From Halotalea alkalilenta (lineage in GTDB: Bacteria; Pseudomonadota; Gammaproteobacteria; Pseudomonadales; Halomonadaceae), in contig NZ_CP015243.1 in assembly GCF_001648175.1 (NCBI RefSeq), positions 2,418,001 through 2,482,000 on the forward strand: a stretch of 64,000 bases of DNA. The letters are read 5' to 3'. Below are positions 18,519 through 28,464 of this stretch, one piece after another; the first letter of the stretch is position 1, and every line of letters starts with the position of its first letter. The position numbers were made by a program, and so were the translations under genes. The notes beneath the pieces are model-generated. The model ran no database searches. It had not been told where the DNA came from and saw only the letters and a program-made list of their open reading frames with translations.

Positions 18519-19585
18519 GGCAGTTCTCCAGGTTGGTCAGGGGACGGGAAAAGCGCAGCAGCATCGGCTGCGAGAGGAACCGGCGGCAGCTCGGGAAACG
18601 GCGTTTCCAGCGCGTCCGCCAGGCGATAGCCCGTGCCGTCGAAGCCGGCGACACGGGAAATGGTTTCGACGTGGCGCTTGCGGCCACGGCCAGCGATGTG
18701 GATCACCACGTTGACCGCTTCGGCGATCAGGGCGCGGGGCGGATTCACCGCCACTTCGAGGATCAGTTGCTCCAACCGCAGCAACGCGCCCAGCGCGGAA
18801 CCGGCGTGGATGGTGGCGATGCCGCCAGGGTGGCCGGTGCCCCATACCTTGATGAGGTCGAGGGCTTCGCCGCCGCGCACTTCGCCGACGATCACGCGAT
18901 CCGGGCGCAGGCGCATCGTGGCGCGCACCAGCTCCTGCATCGACACCACGCCCGCGCGGGTGCGCAGCGGTACATGGTCGCGGGCCGCGCATTGCAGCTC
19001 GATGGTGTCTTCGAGCACCAGCACGCGGTCGCCGGTAGCGGCGATCTCGGCCAGCAGCGCGTTCGCCAGCGTGGTCTTGCCTGTGCTGGTGCCGCCTGCG
19101 ATCAGGATGTTCTGCCGCTCGCGCACCGCGCGGCGCAAGAAGTCCGCTTGGCCGGCGGTGAGGATGCCGTCGGCCACATAGCGATCCAGGCCAATGATGC
19201 TCACGGCGCGCTTGCGCAGCGCGAACGCCGGGCCGGGCGCGGCCGGCGGCAGAATGCCCTCGAAGCGTTCGCCCGTCTCGGGCAACTCGGCGGTCAGCAG
19301 CGGCTGGCCGCGATGCACTTCCGCGCCGACGTGGGCAGCGACCAGGCGGATGATGCGTTCGCCATCGGCTTCGGGCAGTTCCACGCCCAACGGCGCGCGG
19401 CCCGACGACAACCGATCCACCCACAGGGTGTGATCGGGATTAAGCATGATTTCCACCACGTCCGAGTCTTCCAGCGCGGCGGCGATCAGCGGCCCCATTG
19501 CGGTGCGCAGCATCTGGATGCGGCGATCCAGCGAAGTCGCGGCCGACGAACGCGGCTCGGGCGGCATCTGCGGAACGGCGCTCAT
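18515..19585 (-). CDS. trbB: TrbB, VirB11-like ATPase
   Basis: 356 residues. Hexameric ATPase of type IV secretion. Walker A is GGTSTGKT (164-171). The Asp-box region and Walker B lead into GEVRGGEALDLIKVWGTGHP, followed by the His-box segment GGIATIHAGSALGAL. Length and motifs are normal. It opens the trb operon after the CopG-type gene and overlaps trbC by ATGA. Confidence 0.96.
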   Translation of the reverse strand: MSAVPQMPPEPRSSAATSLDRRIQMLRTAMGPLIAAALEDSDVVEIMLNPDHTLWVDRLSSGRAPLGVELPEADGERIIRLVAAHVGAEVHRGQPLLTAELPETGERFEGILPPAAPGPAFALRKRAVSIIGLDRYVADGILTAGQADFLRRAVRERQNILIAGGTSTGKTTLANALLAEIAATGDRVLVLEDTIELQCAARDHVPLRTRAGVVSMQELVRATMRLRPDRVIVGEVRGGEALDLIKVWGTGHPGGIATIHAGSALGALLRLEQLILEVAVNPPRALIAEAVNVVIHIAGRGRKRHVETISRVAGFDGTGYRLADALETPFPELPPVPLAADAAALFPSPDQPGELP

Positions 19586-20058
19586 GAGGCACGCACCGCA
19601 GCACGTTCATGGGCTTCGGCCAACGCCGCCGCGTCGCCCATCCGCATCGGGTCGGGATGCAGTTCCTCCACCACGTCCCGCACCAGGCTGCGGCCGCGCA
19701 GCAGGTGGCGGCCGAGTTGTTCGACGAACTGCTCGAAGCGGGCCTTGCCTTGGGCGCGGACCGCGTCCTGATGGGCTTCGGGAACCGGCGTGCTGACGGT
19801 CAGGAAGTAGCGGATGAACAGCGCCAGCGTCTCGATCTGGATGTTCTGGTCGCGCTCCATGCGTTCGGCCTGACGCGACAGGCGATCCAGCCGCTTGGCA
19901 ATGGCAGCCTCGCGCTGATCGCCCGCGTCGGGAGACAGCCAGGACGCCAGGGCAGCGGCAACGATGCTGGACTTCGACACGCCTTTCTTGGCGGCCAGTT
20001 CATCGAGGCGCTTGGCGTGCTCGGGCTGGATGAACAGATTGAGGCGGTATTGGCTCAT
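19582..20058 (-). CDS. CopG/ribbon-helix-helix-type protein between traG and trbB
   Basis: 158 residues. The N-terminus MSQYRLNLFIQPEHAKRLDELAAKKGVSKSSIVAAAL has the beta-helix-helix layout of CopG/Arc proteins, the strand being RLNLFI. The rest is helical. Tn4371-type ICEs carry such a gene here. It may regulate the trb operon, but no operator is identified. ATGA overlaps link it to traG and trbB. Confidence 0.8.
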   Translation of the reverse strand: MSQYRLNLFIQPEHAKRLDELAAKKGVSKSSIVAAALASWLSPDAGDQREAAIAKRLDRLSRQAERMERDQNIQIETLALFIRYFLTVSTPVPEAHQDAVRAQGKARFEQFVEQLGRHLLRGRSLVRDVVEELHPDPMRMGDAAALAEAHERAAVRAS

Positions 20059-22067
20059 AAGTCGATTCCGTCGTTGGGGTCGAGGGAAGCCAGCCGGGCC
20101 GTGCGCTGCATGGCCGGATCGAGCTGGCCGGGAAGCGCGGCAAAGGCAGGCAGCGGCAAGTCGTCGTCGTCATCGAGCAGCCCCAGGTCATTGCCTGCGG
20201 ACAGCGGTTCGGGGCTGTATTCGGTGACTTCGGTTAGCTCCGGCTGCCGACGCGGGCCGCCGTCATCGGTGCCGCCCAGGTCGTCGGCGGATGTCCTGGC
20301 CGGTGCGACGGGGACGGTGGGAATCGCCAGGCCGCTCCAGTCGTCGGGGCGAGCCGGCGGCGCGTCGGCGTAGCGCCCGGCCGCGAGCGCGGGCGGGGAC
20401 AAGACACGCTGCTTGAAGTTGGCGTCGGCGTAGTAGCGCAGCTTCTTCGCCTTGATCGGCGCGACGCTGGACACCATCACCACGGATTCATCGGGCGGAA
20501 GCTGCATCACTTCGCCAGGCGTCAGCAGCGGCCGCGCGGTTTCCTGCCGCGACACCATCAGGTGCCCCAGCCACGGTGCCAGCCGGTGGCCGGCGTAGTT
20601 GCGCTGCGCGCGCAGTTCGGTCGCGGTACCGAGCGTCTCGGAGATCCGTTTCGCCGTGCGTTCGTCGTTCGTGGCGAACGTCACCCGGACGTGGCAGTTG
20701 TCGAGGATGGAATGGTTCTGGCCGTAGGCTTTGTCGATCTGGTTCAGGCTTTGGGCGATGAGGAAGCTGCGGATGCCGTAGCCGGCCATGAAGGCCAGCG
20801 CCGTCTCGAAGAAGTCCAGGCGCCCCAGCGCCGGAAACTCATCGAGCATCAGCAGCAGCTTGTGCCGGCGCTCAATGCCGTCGCTGCCATCCAGCGATTC
20901 AGTAAGCCGCCGTCCGATCTGGTTGAGGATCAACCGGATCAGCGGCTTGGTGCGGCTAATGTCCGAAGGTGGCACCACCAGGTACAGCGACACCGGATAC
21001 TCGGATGCAATCAGGTCGGCGATGCGCCAGTCGCAGCGTGACGTGACTTCGGCCACCGTGGGATCGCGGTACAAGCCGAGGAACGACATGGCCGTGCTCA
21101 AGACGCCCGACCGCTCGTTGTCCGACTTGTTGAGCACTTCGCGCGCAGCGGATGCGACAACCGGATGCGGTGCATCTCCAAGATGCCGCGTGGTCATCAT
21201 CCGATGCAGCGTCAGCTCGAACGGGCAAGCCGGGTCGCTGAGGAAGTTGGCGACACCGCGCAGCGTTTTGTCCTCGCCCGCGTAGAGCACATGCAGGATG
21301 GCGCCGACCAGCAGCGCGTGACTGGTCTTCTCCCAGTGGTTGCGCTTCTCCAACGCGCCTTCGGGATCGACCAGGATATCGGCGATGTTCTGCACGTCGC
21401 GCACTTCATGCGCGCCGCGCCGTACCTCCAGCAGCGGGTTGTAGGCCGCCGACTGGGCATCGGTCGGGTTGAACAGCAGGCAATGCGAGAAACGCGAACG
21501 CCAGCCGGCCGTGATCTGCCAGTTCTCGCCCTTGATGTCGTGGATGACGGCGGATGCGGGCCAGGACAGCAGCGTCGGCACCACCAGGCCGACACCTTTG
21601 CCCGAGCGCGTGGGCGCGAAGGTCAGGACGTGTTCCGGGCCTTCGTGCCGCAGGTACTGGCCGCGATGCAGGCCGAGGAACACGCCGGCGGGCTGTATCA
21701 GCCCGGCCTTGCGAATGTCATCCGCATCGGCCCAGCGTGCCGAGCCGTAGGTCGTGACCAGCTTGGCCTGTCGCGAGCGCCACACCGACATGGCGATGGC
21801 GACGACAACGGCCACCAGGCCGCTGCCGCCCGCGATAGCCCCGCCAATGTCGAAGACATGCGGCGCATAGGCATCGAAGAAGAACCACCACTCGAACAGC
21901 TTCCACGGGTAGTAAACCGGCGTGCCGAAGAAATCAAACCAGGGCGAGCCAAGGCGTAGCTGATAGCCCAATGCGGCGGCTGTCCATTGCGTGGCACCCC
22001 ACACACCGGCGATCACGATGCCGAAGACGGCGGCGATCTGCCCGAACAGCACGCCCTGACCTTGCAT
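20055..22067 (-). CDS. traG: TraG, VirD4-like coupling protein
   Basis: 670 residues. This coupling protein brings the relaxase-DNA complex to the secretion channel. Two to three N-terminal membrane segments (about 8-30, 55-68, 78-97) are followed by the ATPase domain: Walker A APTRSGKG (151-158) and Walker B LLLMLDEFPALGRLDFFE. The C-terminus is an acidic disordered tail with DDDDD. It is the promoter-proximal gene of the traG-CopG-trb operon; 236 bp of gene-free DNA separate it from the upstream lipoprotein gene. Confidence 0.96.
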   Translation of the reverse strand: MQGQGVLFGQIAAVFGIVIAGVWGATQWTAAALGYQLRLGSPWFDFFGTPVYYPWKLFEWWFFFDAYAPHVFDIGGAIAGGSGLVAVVVAIAMSVWRSRQAKLVTTYGSARWADADDIRKAGLIQPAGVFLGLHRGQYLRHEGPEHVLTFAPTRSGKGVGLVVPTLLSWPASAVIHDIKGENWQITAGWRSRFSHCLLFNPTDAQSAAYNPLLEVRRGAHEVRDVQNIADILVDPEGALEKRNHWEKTSHALLVGAILHVLYAGEDKTLRGVANFLSDPACPFELTLHRMMTTRHLGDAPHPVVASAAREVLNKSDNERSGVLSTAMSFLGLYRDPTVAEVTSRCDWRIADLIASEYPVSLYLVVPPSDISRTKPLIRLILNQIGRRLTESLDGSDGIERRHKLLLMLDEFPALGRLDFFETALAFMAGYGIRSFLIAQSLNQIDKAYGQNHSILDNCHVRVTFATNDERTAKRISETLGTATELRAQRNYAGHRLAPWLGHLMVSRQETARPLLTPGEVMQLPPDESVVMVSSVAPIKAKKLRYYADANFKQRVLSPPALAAGRYADAPPARPDDWSGLAIPTVPVAPARTSADDLGGTDDGGPRRQPELTEVTEYSPEPLSAGNDLGLLDDDDDLPLPAFAALPGQLDPAMQRTARLASLDPNDGIDL

Positions 22068-22303
22068 AGACTGGCCTCCGATATTTCCTGCGCTGATTCC
22101 TCGTTCGAGAACGGCACAAGGACGTGCCGCATAGCGCGAGGATCAGTGCCGGGCCGGTGCCAGTCAAAGACCGTTATCGGAAGAAAGGTCGAGTAAAAAG
22201 CAAGATTTCGCGCAGGAGCGCAGGCAGAAAAAACGCCGCAAGCGATGGCGCGTTGCGGCGTGTCGAGCAAGAAATCGGAAGATTCTTAGCGAAGCGCCTA
22301 CGA

Positions 22304-22567
22304 TCAGAACTTGGGCGGATTCTCCGGTGGTGTATAGGGCACCGTGCCGTCGCCGTAGAACCGCTTGCGTGTGGCTTCGGCGACCCGGTTGCATAGCACG
22401 TCACCCAATCTGGGCCGATCTGTTCTGCATTGCTGGCGAAGCTCTTTCAGCCGTTCGGGGTCGGCGGCCAGTTCCTCAACCGTCGGAATGTCTGTCTGTT
22501 GGGGTGTCTCTGACTGGTGGCAGGCCGTCAGCGCTACGGCCAGCAGAAACGGGATGGTCTTCTTCAT
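22304..22567 (-). CDS. EexN-like entry-exclusion lipoprotein
   Basis: 87 residues. A signal peptide ends in the lipobox LTAC (about residues 13-16). The mature part repeats the pattern of the TrbK-like protein at 14332: LAADPERLKELRQQCRTDR, then a Cys and AEATRKRF. It resembles EexN-type exclusion lipoproteins. It lies upstream of traG on the same strand, possibly within the same transcript. Having two paralogues in one ICE is notable. Confidence 0.75.
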   Translation of the reverse strand: MKKTIPFLLAVALTACHQSETPQQTDIPTVEELAADPERLKELRQQCRTDRPRLGDVLCNRVAEATRKRFYGDGTVPYTPPENPPKF

Positions 22568-22575
22568 GGCTTGGG

Positions 22576-23508
22576 TTACTCCGCACGATGGGAATGGCGG
22601 CCCGGCACGGGCCTGCTGGCCTTGGGAGATTCGATGACCTGCACCCGCTCGATGAAGTGAGCCAGCGTCTCCGACGGTTCGCCAGCCGGACGCAGTAAAT
22701 AGGTGGTGAGCACGGGCGAGCGGCCGGTCAAAGGCCGCGCCACGACGCCGGACTCCCGACTGGCTTCAATGTGTGCGGCACCTGTCAGACCCAGGCCGAA
22801 GCCTGCTGATACCAGAGCCATCATCAAGTCGCAGGAAGCCACCCGCTCTGCCACCAGCGGTTCCATGTCCACGCGGCGCAGAACGCGCTCGATTTGCCGC
22901 GCGTGACCTTCGCACGCTTGCGGGTCGCACAGCACCAGTGGATAGCGCAGCAATTCTTCCAAGGGGATGTGCTTGTGTGCCAGCAAGGGATGCCGCGCCG
23001 GCACCGCCACCATCAGCGCATCACTCCAAACCGCCTCGGCCGCAATGCCATCGCCGACCTCATCGGACTGGGCGAACCCCACGTCGTACAGGTCGTCATG
23101 CAGCCCCTTGATCTGCTGCGACAGCGGCACCTCGAACAGACGGATTTCGACTTCCGGTTCTTCCTGCCGGCACAGCGCCAGCATAGCCGGCAGGCGTGAA
23201 GGCGTGATGCCGTCGGATAATGCGACGCGCAACTGGCCGTGGAAACCGTTGGCTGCCGCTTTCACGCTATCTCGTGCCTGCTGCAAGGCGGTAAACACGC
23301 GCGGCACGTGTTCCAGGAACAGCTTGCCCGCGCGGGTAAGCCGTGTGCTGCGAGTGGTGCGGGCAAACAGCACCACGCCCAGTTCTTCCTCCAGTTCCTT
23401 GATGGCGCGCGACAGCGGCGACTGTTCGATGTGCAGTTTCTCCGCCGCGCGGGCGAAGTGGAGTTCTTCGGCAACGGCTAGGAAACAGCGCAGGTGGCGT
23501 AGTTCCAT
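22576..23508 (-). CDS. LysR-family transcriptional regulator
   Basis: 310 residues from [20 protein letters not shown] at 23508; the upstream extension is a shadow of the MFS frame. An N-terminal winged HTH (about 1-60, with [19 protein letters not shown]) precedes a periplasmic-binding-protein-like effector domain. The sequence resembles the BenM/CatM-like branch. It lies 9 bp downstream of the frameshifted MFS gene on the same strand, so it is probably part of the efflux/reductase cluster. Its N-terminus is nearly duplicated in the fragment at 28221. Confidence 0.9.
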   Translation of the reverse strand: MELRHLRCFLAVAEELHFARAAEKLHIEQSPLSRAIKELEEELGVVLFARTTRSTRLTRAGKLFLEHVPRVFTALQQARDSVKAAANGFHGQLRVALSDGITPSRLPAMLALCRQEEPEVEIRLFEVPLSQQIKGLHDDLYDVGFAQSDEVGDGIAAEAVWSDALMVAVPARHPLLAHKHIPLEELLRYPLVLCDPQACEGHARQIERVLRRVDMEPLVAERVASCDLMMALVSAGFGLGLTGAAHIEASRESGVVARPLTGRSPVLTTYLLRPAGEPSETLAHFIERVQVIESPKASRPVPGRHSHRAE

Positions 23509-23516
23509 TTCTGCTC

Positions 23517-24715
23517 CTATGCCTGCGTCGTTCGTGCTGCCGGAGCGGCTTTCGATTTCGCGATGAGCCACGCGAGGGGCCATTGCGCGATCAATGCCAG
23601 GCCCACGCCTGCCCAGGGCGTCAACGCCATGTCGTCCTGCGCCACCAACGCGCTGCCCAGCGTTTCTCCCAGCGCGATGCCAAGATTGAATGCGGAGATG
23701 TTCAGTGCGGAAGCAAAGCCCACCGCATGGGGCGTCCAGCGTTCTGCTGTCTCCAGCATGCCGGCCTGAAAGCCCGGCGACATGCCAAAGGCCAGGAATC
23801 CCCAAACGAACAGTAGCGCCAACATCGGTATCCGATATGGCATCAGCAGTACCAGCGCGATGAGTGTCAGCGATAGCCCGGTCAGCATCCATCGCAGCGT
23901 CGCTGTCCAGCCCCAGTGAGCCGCCCAACGGCCGCCTATGAGATTGCCCGCGAGGGTCGCAGCACCGAATGCAACCAGCAGCATACTGGCCGCGCGGATC
24001 GAAAAGCCGGTGATGTCTGTCAGGATGGGCGTGATGAACGTGAAGGCCGAAAAGCTGGAGCCAAAGCCCAAAACAGTAATGCTCATCATCGCCAGGATTT
24101 CAGGGCGCGTCAGCGCCGCCAGTTGGGTGCTGGTGCGTCCTGCCCCCGCGCAGGCAAGTCGGGCACCCAGCGTAAGGTCGCCAGCCAGCCCAATGCCGCC
24201 AGCAATGCGACGGCAAAGAAAGGCAGCCTCCAGCCCAGGCCGTTACCGATCAGGCTGCCCAGCGGCACGCCAATCACCATTGCCAGCGTCAGCCCGGCGA
24301 ACATCAGCGCGATGGCCCGGCTGGCCTGTCCCTCGGGAACCAGTCGCGCCGCCACGGTCGCGCCAATGGCGAAGAAGCTGCCGTGCGCGACCGCCGTCAC
24401 GATGCGTCCGGCCAGCAGCATGGCGTAGCTGTGTGAAAGCGCCGACACCAGGTTGCCTAGCAGGAATACTGCAACCAATCCGAGCAGGACAGGCTTGCTT
24501 GGCTGTCGCGCCAATCCCAGCACCACGAGGGGCGTTCCGATGGCCAGGGCCAGCGCATAGAACCCGACCAGCCCTCCTGCCTGCGCCAATGGCACGCCCA
24601 AATCGGCAGCGATCGCGGGCAGCACGCCCACGACGATGAACTCGGCCACGCCGATGGCAAACGCCGTGACGGCCAGTGCCCAGATGCCGGGATGACGCTG
24701 GCGGGAGAGGATCAT
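23517..24715 (-). pseudogene. MFS drug-efflux transporter, frameshifted
   Basis: Two reading frames together make one 12-helix DHA1-type transporter of about 400 residues. The 5' half (24110-24715) starts MILSRQRHPGIWALAVTAFA and ends early after DLPARGQDAPAP. The 3' half, in another frame, continues GRTSTQLAALTRPEILAMM and then SITVLGFG to 23517. The break lies near 24141-24150, around a run of five Gs on the coding strand, and is explained by loss of one base. It overlaps the alkene reductase stop region by ATGA. It may be a true pseudogene or a homopolymer read error. Confidence 0.8.
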
Positions 24716-25830
24716 CGCTCACCGTTTCCCGCTGCTGCGAATGGATAGTCCGTGTAGCCCGCCGCATCACCGCCGAAGAAACGGCTGGCATCGGGCTCGT
24801 TCAGCGGCAGTCCCTGGCGCAGGCGTTCGGGCAGATCGGGATTGGCGAGGAAGGAACGGCCGAAGCCGATCAGGTCGGCCCAGCCGTTGCGCAGCGCGGC
24901 TTCGGCACGCTCGACCGTGTACTTGCCGGCGTAGATCAGCGTGCCGCCGTAGACGAGCCGCAGCGCTTCCTTGAACGCAGCCGGCATCTCCGGCGCATCC
25001 TCCCAATCGGCTTCGGCGATGTGGATGTAGGCCACGCCAATGCCGTCAAGCACCTTGGCCGCACCCAGGTAGGTAGCCTGCGGTGTGTCGTCCACCGCGC
25101 CCTGCAATGTCGTCAGCGGCGCCAGCCGCACGCCGACACGCTCGCGCCCAACCACCGCTACCACAGCTTCGGTGACTTCGCGCAGAAAGCGCAGCCGATT
25201 GGACAGCGAGCCACCGTAGCCGTCGGTGCGCGTGTTGGCCTGCGAGTCGATGAACTGATTGATGAGATAGCCGTTGGCACCGTGCAGCTCCACGCCATCG
25301 AAGCCGGCCGCCATCGCATTGCGTACGGCGGCAGCGAAATCCTGCACCACTTGCGCGATCCCGGCTTCGGACAATGCCTGCGGTGCGGAGTGCTGCACCA
25401 TTTCGCCGATACCGGCTTTCGGCCCCTTGCCCTCTGGGTCGATGAAAACCTTGACGCCTTCGGCCACCAGCGACGACGACGAAACCGGCGCCAAGCCGCC
25501 CGGTTGCAGCGAGACGTGCGAGACGCGGCCGACATGCCACAACTGCGTGAAGATGCGGCCGCCAGCGGCATGCACGGCGTCGGTCACGCCGCGCCAGCCG
25601 GCCACCTGCTCAGGGCTGTGGATGCCCGGCGTCCAGGCATAGCCCTGACCTTGCTGGCTGATCTGCGTGCCTTCGGTGACGATCAACCCCGCGGATGCAC
25701 GCTGGGCGTAATACTCGGCCATCAGCGCGGTGGGCACGTTCCCGCTGGCGGCACGCGAACGGGTCATCGGCGGCATGACGATGCGGTTGGGCAGTTCAAG
25801 ATCGCCCAGGCGATAAGGTGTGAACAGCAT
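24712..25830 (-). CDS. Old Yellow Enzyme family alkene reductase (NemA-like)
   Basis: 372 residues, the normal length for FMN-dependent, NAD(P)H-using alkene reductases. Seen: N-terminal LFTPYRLGDLELPNRIVMPP then MTRSRA; the substrate-binding HGANGYLINQFID; and C-terminal LIYAGKYTVERAEAALRNGWADLIGFGRSF then LANPDLPERL. Such enzymes reduce activated C=C bonds and nitro compounds. It is upstream of an MFS gene (4-bp overlap) and downstream of a hydrolase gene (3 bp), so they form one operon. The physiological substrate is unknown. Confidence 0.95.
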   Translation of the reverse strand: MLFTPYRLGDLELPNRIVMPPMTRSRAASGNVPTALMAEYYAQRASAGLIVTEGTQISQQGQGYAWTPGIHSPEQVAGWRGVTDAVHAAGGRIFTQLWHVGRVSHVSLQPGGLAPVSSSSLVAEGVKVFIDPEGKGPKAGIGEMVQHSAPQALSEAGIAQVVQDFAAAVRNAMAAGFDGVELHGANGYLINQFIDSQANTRTDGYGGSLSNRLRFLREVTEAVVAVVGRERVGVRLAPLTTLQGAVDDTPQATYLGAAKVLDGIGVAYIHIAEADWEDAPEMPAAFKEALRLVYGGTLIYAGKYTVERAEAALRNGWADLIGFGRSFLANPDLPERLRQGLPLNEPDASRFFGGDAAGYTDYPFAAAGNGER

Positions 25831-25833
25831 GGC

Positions 25834-27165
25834 TCAAGGCTCCTGTGGCGAAATGGCGGCGGGTGTTGCGGCCGTCGCAGGCGTTGCGCCAAGACCGGGC
25901 AACAAAGCATCGAGATCGACGGCATCGGCCATTGCCCGGTTGCCTTCGTCGCCGGGATGGAGCCGGTCGCCCGAGTCGAAGCGCGCGGCCATGCGTGCCG
26001 GATGTGTGGAATCGCGTAGGACCGCATCGAAGTCGATGACGGCATCGAATGCGCCACTGTTGCGAATCCAGTCGTTCACCTGCCGGCGCAGGGCGTCCTT
26101 GTCGGGGTGGTAGTAGTCCTCCAGTGGCGTACCGGGCAGCGCCCCCTCGAACGGCGCGAGCGTCGTGCCGATGACGCGAAGCCCCCGGCTGCGGGCCTGC
26201 TCGATCAACTGGCGGTAGCCTGCCGTCAGGGCATCCAACGTGGGACGCGGCGTATCGCGTGCGAAGGCGGTGCCGGGCCAGGCGATGTCGTTGATACCGA
26301 GCATCACGATGACGCTGCGCGCGCCTGGCTGCGCCAGCACGTCACGCTCCAGCCGTGCCAGCGCGTTGACGCCCATGCCGTCGGACAGCAGGCGCGCGCC
26401 GGAGATGCCGGCATTGACGACGGCCACGCCATGCGGCGCCAGACGCGCGGCCAGGAAGTCCGGCCAACGGCTGTCCTGGTCCAGACTGGCCGTGGCGCCG
26501 TCGGTGATGGAGTCGCCGATGACCACGACGGCATGTGCCGCTTGTGCGGTCTCAACCTGAATGCCTGCCAGCAGCGGACGGGCCGTGGTGCTCTGGTGAA
26601 CACGATCCGTCATCCGCAGCGTGGATGCTCCGGTCTGATCCCCGGCAACGATCCAGCCCGTCTGGCGGCCATCCCAGTGAAACGTCGTGACCGGCGTGGC
26701 CTGCGGCACATGCAGGCTGACGACCACCTGCGCCAGCGCAGGAACCGACAAGGCCACGGGGTCGCTGATCAGCGACGCGCCCGGAAGAATCGTCGCCGCC
26801 TCCTGCCCGCCGAACGTCATCAGGCGCAGGCTGTCAGCGGCAACGGCGCCGTTTTCGGTTGGCCAGGCGATGGTGGCCTTGCCCACGACGACTGGCTCGC
26901 GACCGTAGGTGTTGGACAACACGAGGCGCAGGCGTTGTCCGCCCAGGCTGATGCGCGCGATCTGGCGCACGGTCTGGTCATGCAGTACCGCCGGGACATT
27001 GGTGGGAAACAGAAAGTCTGAATCCCAGATGGGTTGCGGGCTTGCCTGCCAAGTCGCCACCCAGGCTGGCGCGGCAGCCATCGCAGGTGTGGCGGACATG
27101 GCTCCGCCTGCCGCAACCGCCAAGGTCAGCATGGCCGAAGCAGAAGCCCTGGAAAGCGATTTCAT
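25834..27165 (-). CDS. Exported SGNH/GDSL-type esterase
   Basis: 443 residues with a clear signal peptide ([20 protein letters not shown] then [10 protein letters not shown]), so periplasmic or secreted. An N-terminal beta domain (about 30-200) precedes the SGNH hydrolase domain: block [12 protein letters not shown] (Ser nucleophile), block [12 protein letters not shown] (Gly), block [11 protein letters not shown] (Asn), block [10 protein letters not shown] (Asp and His). All four catalytic positions are present. The substrate could be an ester of a xenobiotic or polysaccharide. It is the first gene of the SGNH-OYE-MFS-LysR cluster, divergent from the LysR gene at 27288. Confidence 0.9.
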   Translation of the reverse strand: MKSLSRASASAMLTLAVAAGGAMSATPAMAAAPAWVATWQASPQPIWDSDFLFPTNVPAVLHDQTVRQIARISLGGQRLRLVLSNTYGREPVVVGKATIAWPTENGAVAADSLRLMTFGGQEAATILPGASLISDPVALSVPALAQVVVSLHVPQATPVTTFHWDGRQTGWIVAGDQTGASTLRMTDRVHQSTTARPLLAGIQVETAQAAHAVVVIGDSITDGATASLDQDSRWPDFLAARLAPHGVAVVNAGISGARLLSDGMGVNALARLERDVLAQPGARSVIVMLGINDIAWPGTAFARDTPRPTLDALTAGYRQLIEQARSRGLRVIGTTLAPFEGALPGTPLEDYYHPDKDALRRQVNDWIRNSGAFDAVIDFDAVLRDSTHPARMAARFDSGDRLHPGDEGNRAMADAVDLDALLPGLGATPATAATPAAISPQEP

Positions 27166-27287
27166 GATTTTTCCCTTTTGGTGAACTCAACGCCTATTGA
27201 TGTAAAAATCATGAACTCAAAGACCGAATTGGAATAGACTGACCCAAGGAACATCATTTGTGAATTAAAATCACCCAAGAGGCACAT

Positions 27288-28199
27288 ATGGCACGAGTGG
27301 AAGCCAACCGATCCGGCGAACTGGAAGTGTTCGTGCGCGTCATCGAGCTGGGCGGTTTCTCCGCCGCCGCCCGCGCCTGTGGCATGACGCCTTCGGCTGT
27401 CAGCAAGTTGGTCGCGCGCCTGGAGCAGCGCCTGGGCACACGGCTGGTGAACCGCTCCACCCGGCAACTCCAACTGACGCCCGAAGGCTGCGCGTTCTAC
27501 GAACGCGGCGTGCGCATCCTGGCCGACCTGGAAGAAGCCGAGCGCTGCGCCAGCGAGCACACCGCGCCGCGCGGCCGGCTGCGGGTCAATGCCAACGTGC
27601 CTTTCGGGCATCACTTCCTGCTGCCGCTGGCCCCCGAGTTCCTGGCGCGCCATCCCGATGTGACGCTGGACATCGTGCTGACCGATGAAGTCATCGACAT
27701 CCTGGAGCAGCGCACCGACGTAGCCGTGCGTGCCGGCCCGCTGAAAAGCTCGAATCTGGTAGCGCGCAAGCTCGGCGCCACGCGCATGGTGATCGTCGGC
27801 ACGCCCGACTACCTGGCGCGCCATGGCACGCCGGCCACGCCGGCCGAACTGCTGGCCCACAACCGCCTGGGCGCGAACTACGTGCGGGCGCAGCCTGGCT
27901 GGCCGCTGCGACAAGGCGGCGAGGACATCGTGGTGCCCGTGACCGGCAACGCGCAGGCCAGCGATGGCGAGGCGCTGCGTCGGCTGGCCCTGGCCGGCCT
28001 GGGGTTGGCGCGCCTGGCCGCCTTCCAGGTGCGCGAGGACATCCTCGCCGGTCGATTGCTGCCGGTACTCGAAGACTGCAATCCCGGCGACGTCGAGGAA
28101 GTGCATGCCGTGTACGTCGGCCAGGGCGGCTATCTGCCGCTGCGCGTGCGTGCCTTCCTGGACTTTCTGGCCGAGAAGGTTGATGTCGGTACGCATTGA
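27288..28199 (+). CDS. LysR-family transcriptional regulator
   Basis: 303 residues. Winged HTH at the N-terminus ([21 protein letters not shown] then [15 protein letters not shown]), followed by a LysR substrate-binding domain. The subtype is that of the many regulators of short-chain reductases and quinone reductases. It is divergent from the SGNH-OYE-MFS operon, separated by a 122-bp AT-rich gap, the classical place for a LysR regulator acting on its divergent target. Control of that operon is inferred. Confidence 0.92.
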   Translation: MARVEANRSGELEVFVRVIELGGFSAAARACGMTPSAVSKLVARLEQRLGTRLVNRSTRQLQLTPEGCAFYERGVRILADLEEAERCASEHTAPRGRLRVNANVPFGHHFLLPLAPEFLARHPDVTLDIVLTDEVIDILEQRTDVAVRAGPLKSSNLVARKLGATRMVIVGTPDYLARHGTPATPAELLAHNRLGANYVRAQPGWPLRQGGEDIVVPVTGNAQASDGEALRRLALAGLGLARLAAFQVREDILAGRLLPVLEDCNPGDVEEVHAVYVGQGGYLPLRVRAFLDFLAEKVDVGTH

Positions 28200-28220
28200 T
28201 CGAATTCGGCGACACCGCAC

Positions 28221-28442
28221 GTCCTGCAAAACAGAGAACACGCGCGACACATGATCGAAGAACAGTTTGCCCGCGCGTGTCAGCCGCGTGGTGCGGGCGA
28301 ACAGCGCCACACCCATTTCTTCTTCCAGTTCCTTGATGGCGCGCGACAAGGGCGACTGCTCGATATGCAGTCGCTCTGCCGCGCGGGCGAAGTGCAGTCC
28401 TTCGGCGACGGCCAGGAAGCAGCGCAGATGGCGAAATTCCAT
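28221..28442 (-). pseudogene. Truncated LysR gene (N-terminal HTH only)
   Basis: The minus-strand start [20 protein letters not shown] and about 74 residues match the N-terminus of the LysR at 22576 almost residue for residue, lacking only a three-residue segment after TTR. Similarity stops at about FSVLQD (28221), next to the 3' end of the LysR at 27288. The effector domain is missing, so it is a remnant created by recombination or insertion. It lies directly downstream of the MFS gene at 28465. Confidence 0.8.
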
Positions 28443-28464
28443 ATGCCTTTCCTCCGTCGATGCT

